From assembly GCA_002715965.1 (NCBI GenBank), contig PBAL01000014.1, positions 1 through 64,000 on the forward strand: a stretch of 64,000 nt of DNA. The letters are read 5' to 3'. The notes below the pieces were generated by a model. That model was given only the letters and a program-made list of their open reading frames with translations, had not been told where the DNA came from and ran no database searches. This DNA comes from Verrucomicrobiales bacterium. Lineage in GTDB: Bacteria; Verrucomicrobiota; Verrucomicrobiia; Limisphaerales; JAYPXF01. The position numbers and the translations under genes are program-made. This document shows, in pieces, positions 61,450 through 64,000 of the stretch. The first letter of the stretch is position 1, and every line of letters begins with the position of its first letter.

Positions 61450-64000
61450 GTGTCCGAAACCTTGGAAAAAATCCGCAAAAGTGCTGCAGATCGCCTGAAT
61501 TTGGCGGTCGGCCGGTCGCCCGCGAAGGAAATCAAACGCTACAAAACTTTCCTCAAGGTCGAGACGGCGCGCCTCAAAATGCTGCATCGCGGGGGCGCCG
61601 GTGGGCGGGAAGTTTGCGCGGCGCGCAGCGAGGTGCTGGACCAATTGCACATTAACATCCTCCGGACGGTTCAGCGAAATTTCGAGGCGAAGCACGCCGA
61701 TGAAAAACTTCCCCGCCACGCCTTGATCGCGATCGGCGGCTATGGCCGTGCCGAGCTGAATCCCTGCAGCGACATCGACATCATGATCCTTCACGCGGCC
61801 GACGGCGTGGCGGCTTCGGTGGGCAAGCTGCCCGGACTTCTTCAGGCGATGGTCGATCCGGATGGGCTGCTCTACACGCTTTACGACATCGGCCTGAAAG
61901 TCGGGCATTCGGTCCGAACGATTGCCGATTGCGTTGCGGTCGCGAACGAGGACATGCAGTCGAAAACCTCCCTGCTTGAGGCTCGCTTCATCATGGGCGA
62001 TCCGGCTCTCTTCGAGCAGATGCAATCGGTAGTGCTCGCCAAGTGCATCCTCGGCAAGGAGAACGAATACATCCGCCAACGTATCGAGGACCAGGACACG
62101 CGTCGGACCAAGTGGGGCGACACGGCCCTGCTTCAGGAACCGAACATCAAGAACGGCTGTGGCGGCTTGCGCGATTACCAGAACCTCATCTGGATGTCCC
62201 TGGTCAAATACCGCACGCGCAATCTCAAGGAACTTCAGGAGAAGGAACTCATCAGCCGGCGCGAGCGGAAGGATCTGGAGGCCGCCTATGATTTTCTCCT
62301 GCGAACGCGCAACGAGCTTCACTACCTCACGAATCGCGACGGCGACGTGCTGACCAAGAACGTGCAACCCAAAGTCGCCCACGCGCTCGGTTACACAGAC
62401 CGATCGCCGGCGCGTCGCCTGGAGTTGTTCATGCACGAGTATTACACCCAGGCGCGCAACATTCATTTGATCACGCGTACGATCGAACAACGCCTGGCCC
62501 TGCTTCCCAATCCCGGCAAGCTGAACTTTCTCAAGGGCATCTTCGGCAAGATCGTAACCAAGCCCCACATCGACGGCTTCGACATTCTCGATGGCGAACT
62601 CAAACACCAGAACCGGCGTGTCTTCTCCAACGCCCCGCGCCGGCTCATGCGTGTTTTCCTCTACTGCCAGCAACGCAACTGCGTTCTGCATCCGGACACC
62701 GCGCAGCTCATTCGCCAAAGCCTGCGCCTGGTCGACAGTTCGTTCATCGCCGACGAGCACGTGCATTCAACCTTCGAGGAAATCCTTTCGCAGAAGGGAA
62801 ACGTGGCGAGCACCTTGCGGGCCATGCATGAGGTGGATTTCCTCGGGAAGTATCTGCCCGAGTTCGGCCGCATGACGGCCCTGGTGCAACACGAATTCTA
62901 TCACCAATACACCGGCGACGAGCATACGCTCCGGTGTATCGAAAAACTGGACGAGCTTTGGGAGGAGGAAAACCAATACGCCGGGCCCTACCATCGCATC
63001 TTCCAAAACGTAGAAGATTCGTTCCCGCTGTACCTCGCCCTCTTGCTGCATGACGCCGGGCGCGGACTGGACGACACCACGCACACGGAATCCGGCGTGA
63101 AGCTAGCCAATCGCGTGGCCGGTCGGCTTCAACTGGATGAGAACACCGCGGAACTGCTTCGCTTCCTGATCGAGCATCACCTGACGATGGTGAGCATCTC
63201 GCAACGCCGGGATCTCGATGATTCCGACGTGATTGCCTACTTCGCGGGAATCGTCCAGACGCCCAAACGGCTGAACCTGCTCACGCTTCATACGGTCGCT
63301 GATTCAATGGGCACCAGCGACGATCTTTGGAACGGGTTCAAGGATCAGCTCCTGCGCACGCTTTACACCAAGGCCAATGCCGATGTGAGTGGAGACACGG
63401 CATTCATGCGGTCGGAAAGAAAGCACCGCGCGCAGCTACGTGAAAAGGTGGATCAAATCCTTCCCGACATCGTTGAACGCGACGAAATCGACGCGCACTT
63501 CAGCAAGCTGCCAGGCCGTTACTTCCATGCCCACACCGCGCGCGAAATTGCCGCCGACATGCAGCTGGTTCATCGATTCATGTGGAACCAGTTGACCGCG
63601 GAAAGCAAAGCCGCGCTCGAGCCGGTCATCACCTGGCGGGACGAAACCAATCACGGTTGCACGAGCATGCGCATTGCGACCTGGAACAAGCACGGCCTGT
63701 TCAGTTTGCTTGCCGGGTCTTTTGCCCATGCCGGTCTTTCCATCCTGAGCGCGCGTGGCTTCACCCGCGAAGACGAGATCGTCCTCGACACCTTCCACGT
63801 CGTAAACGCCGCAACGGGTGAGATGGCCAGGAAGAAACAACGCGAGACCTTTGAAGAAACACTCGTTGCCGCCATGAAGGGCGAACTCGACCTGCACGAA
63901 CTGCTCGCGCACAAGAACCAGCAGCGCCCGACCGACTATCACGAGGGCATCGCCACCGAGATTGAGTTCGACAACGCGACGTCCACCCAGTTCACCGTGA
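61450..64000 (+). CDS. glnD: [protein-PII] uridylyltransferase/uridylyl-removing enzyme, 3' end beyond window
   Basis: 850 codons visible from GTG 61450; the frame is open to the window edge, where full-length GlnD (about 900 or more residues) would continue. The nucleotidyltransferase motif G-G-Y-G-R-A-E-L starts at residue 96, with metal ligands Asp108 and Asp110 in S-D-I-D-I. An HD domain carries H534-D535 in L-L-H-D-A-G-R-G. The first ACT domain starts near 735 (N-K-H-G-L-F-S-L-L-A-G-S) and the second begins as the window ends. GlnD modifies PII in response to glutamine. Start chosen by first in-frame GTG. Confidence 0.93.
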   Translation, partial: MSETLEKIRKSAADRLNLAVGRSPAKEIKRYKTFLKVETARLKMLHRGGAGGREVCAARSEVLDQLHINILRTVQRNFEAKHADEKLPRHALIAIGGYGRAELNPCSDIDIMILHAADGVAASVGKLPGLLQAMVDPDGLLYTLYDIGLKVGHSVRTIADCVAVANEDMQSKTSLLEARFIMGDPALFEQMQSVVLAKCILGKENEYIRQRIEDQDTRRTKWGDTALLQEPNIKNGCGGLRDYQNLIWMSLVKYRTRNLKELQEKELISRRERKDLEAAYDFLLRTRNELHYLTNRDGDVLTKNVQPKVAHALGYTDRSPARRLELFMHEYYTQARNIHLITRTIEQRLALLPNPGKLNFLKGIFGKIVTKPHIDGFDILDGELKHQNRRVFSNAPRRLMRVFLYCQQRNCVLHPDTAQLIRQSLRLVDSSFIADEHVHSTFEEILSQKGNVASTLRAMHEVDFLGKYLPEFGRMTALVQHEFYHQYTGDEHTLRCIEKLDELWEEENQYAGPYHRIFQNVEDSFPLYLALLLHDAGRGLDDTTHTESGVKLANRVAGRLQLDENTAELLRFLIEHHLTMVSISQRRDLDDSDVIAYFAGIVQTPKRLNLLTLHTVADSMGTSDDLWNGFKDQLLRTLYTKANADVSGDTAFMRSERKHRAQLREKVDQILPDIVERDEIDAHFSKLPGRYFHAHTAREIAADMQLVHRFMWNQLTAESKAALEPVITWRDETNHGCTSMRIATWNKHGLFSLLAGSFAHAGLSILSARGFTREDEIVLDTFHVVNAATGEMARKKQRETFEETLVAAMKGELDLHELLAHKNQQRPTDYHEGIATEIEFDNATSTQFTV

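Noticed and set aside
61333..62766. 477-residue minus-strand frame opposite glnD
   Set aside because: Antisense shadow of the clearly recognised glnD gene.
1..64000. tRNA, rRNA or CRISPR arrays
   Set aside because: Inspection of the gaps by eye gave no T-loop-like or direct-repeat pattern; a covariance-model scan would be decisive.

Overview
The window looks like chromosomal DNA from a free-living member of the Verrucomicrobiota (PVC superphylum), possibly near the Limisphaerales/Pedosphaera group. The main evidence is a 51-residue small basic protein of the Chlamydiae/Verrucomicrobia-specific type (30411-30566). Supporting evidence is the set of PVC gene families: a DUF1501 + Planctomycete-cytochrome DUF1549/DUF1553 pair, two large PVC-type membrane-bound dehydrogenase/heme proteins, sulfatases, a PQQ-like beta-propeller and a DUF3106 protein beside an ECF sigma factor. 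GC is moderately high and genes are short-spaced, often with ATGA/GTGA/TTGA overlaps. I saw no tRNA, rRNA, CRISPR array or intact mobile element.

Layout. 1-6.2 kb: an IS256-type transposase remnant, comM, then a GntR regulator / ABC ATPase / permease-hydrolase fusion operon with a perfect palindrome over the regulator start. 6.2-13.2 kb: ferritin-like and glyoxalase genes divergent from an isochorismatase-CehA-like pair, then a sulfatase back-to-back with a broken sulfatase. 13.2-21 kb: lipoprotein, phnW, a dead outer-membrane barrel gene, a membrane protein overlapping fmt, an A-type Fe-S carrier and a large TPR protein. 21.4-26.1 kb: TVP38/MerA-like pair, an outer-membrane barrel protein, a small membrane protein and an SGNH-like hydrolase. 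26.1-30.6 kb: a tight minus-strand operon (rluB, SH3 protein, folD, DUF6941-like, membrane protein) behind the small basic protein gene. 30.7-46.5 kb: the PVC accessory block, with a multidomain heme protein, MFS transporter, LamG-like sulfatase, class III aminotransferase and the DUF1501/DUF1553 pair. 46.7-53.9 kb: transposase and glycosyltransferase remnants, an FHA-GAF protein, Rsm22, a candidate structured RNA with terminator, two metabolic enzymes, an esterase-like hydrolase and a dead AI-2E-type transporter behind proC. 54.9-64 kb: a PVC dehydrogenase, PQQ propeller, an ECF sigma / anti-sigma / DUF3106 operon, and divergent glnD running off the right edge.

How the genes work together. 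Much of the accessory content is secreted or periplasmic (sulfatases, heme-dehydrogenases, esterase, CehA-like hydrolase, propeller), which fits growth on complex sulfated or decorated polysaccharides; that reading is inference from family membership. Housekeeping genes (fmt, folD, proC, rluB, glnD, Fe-S carrier) are scattered between. At least six gene remnants lie between intact genes, so this is a region of ongoing gene decay. The most promising leads are the permease-hydrolase fusion with its operator, the structured RNA/terminator at 49.47-49.6 kb, the 28-bp palindrome before the sulfatase, and short hairpin families recurring between genes.
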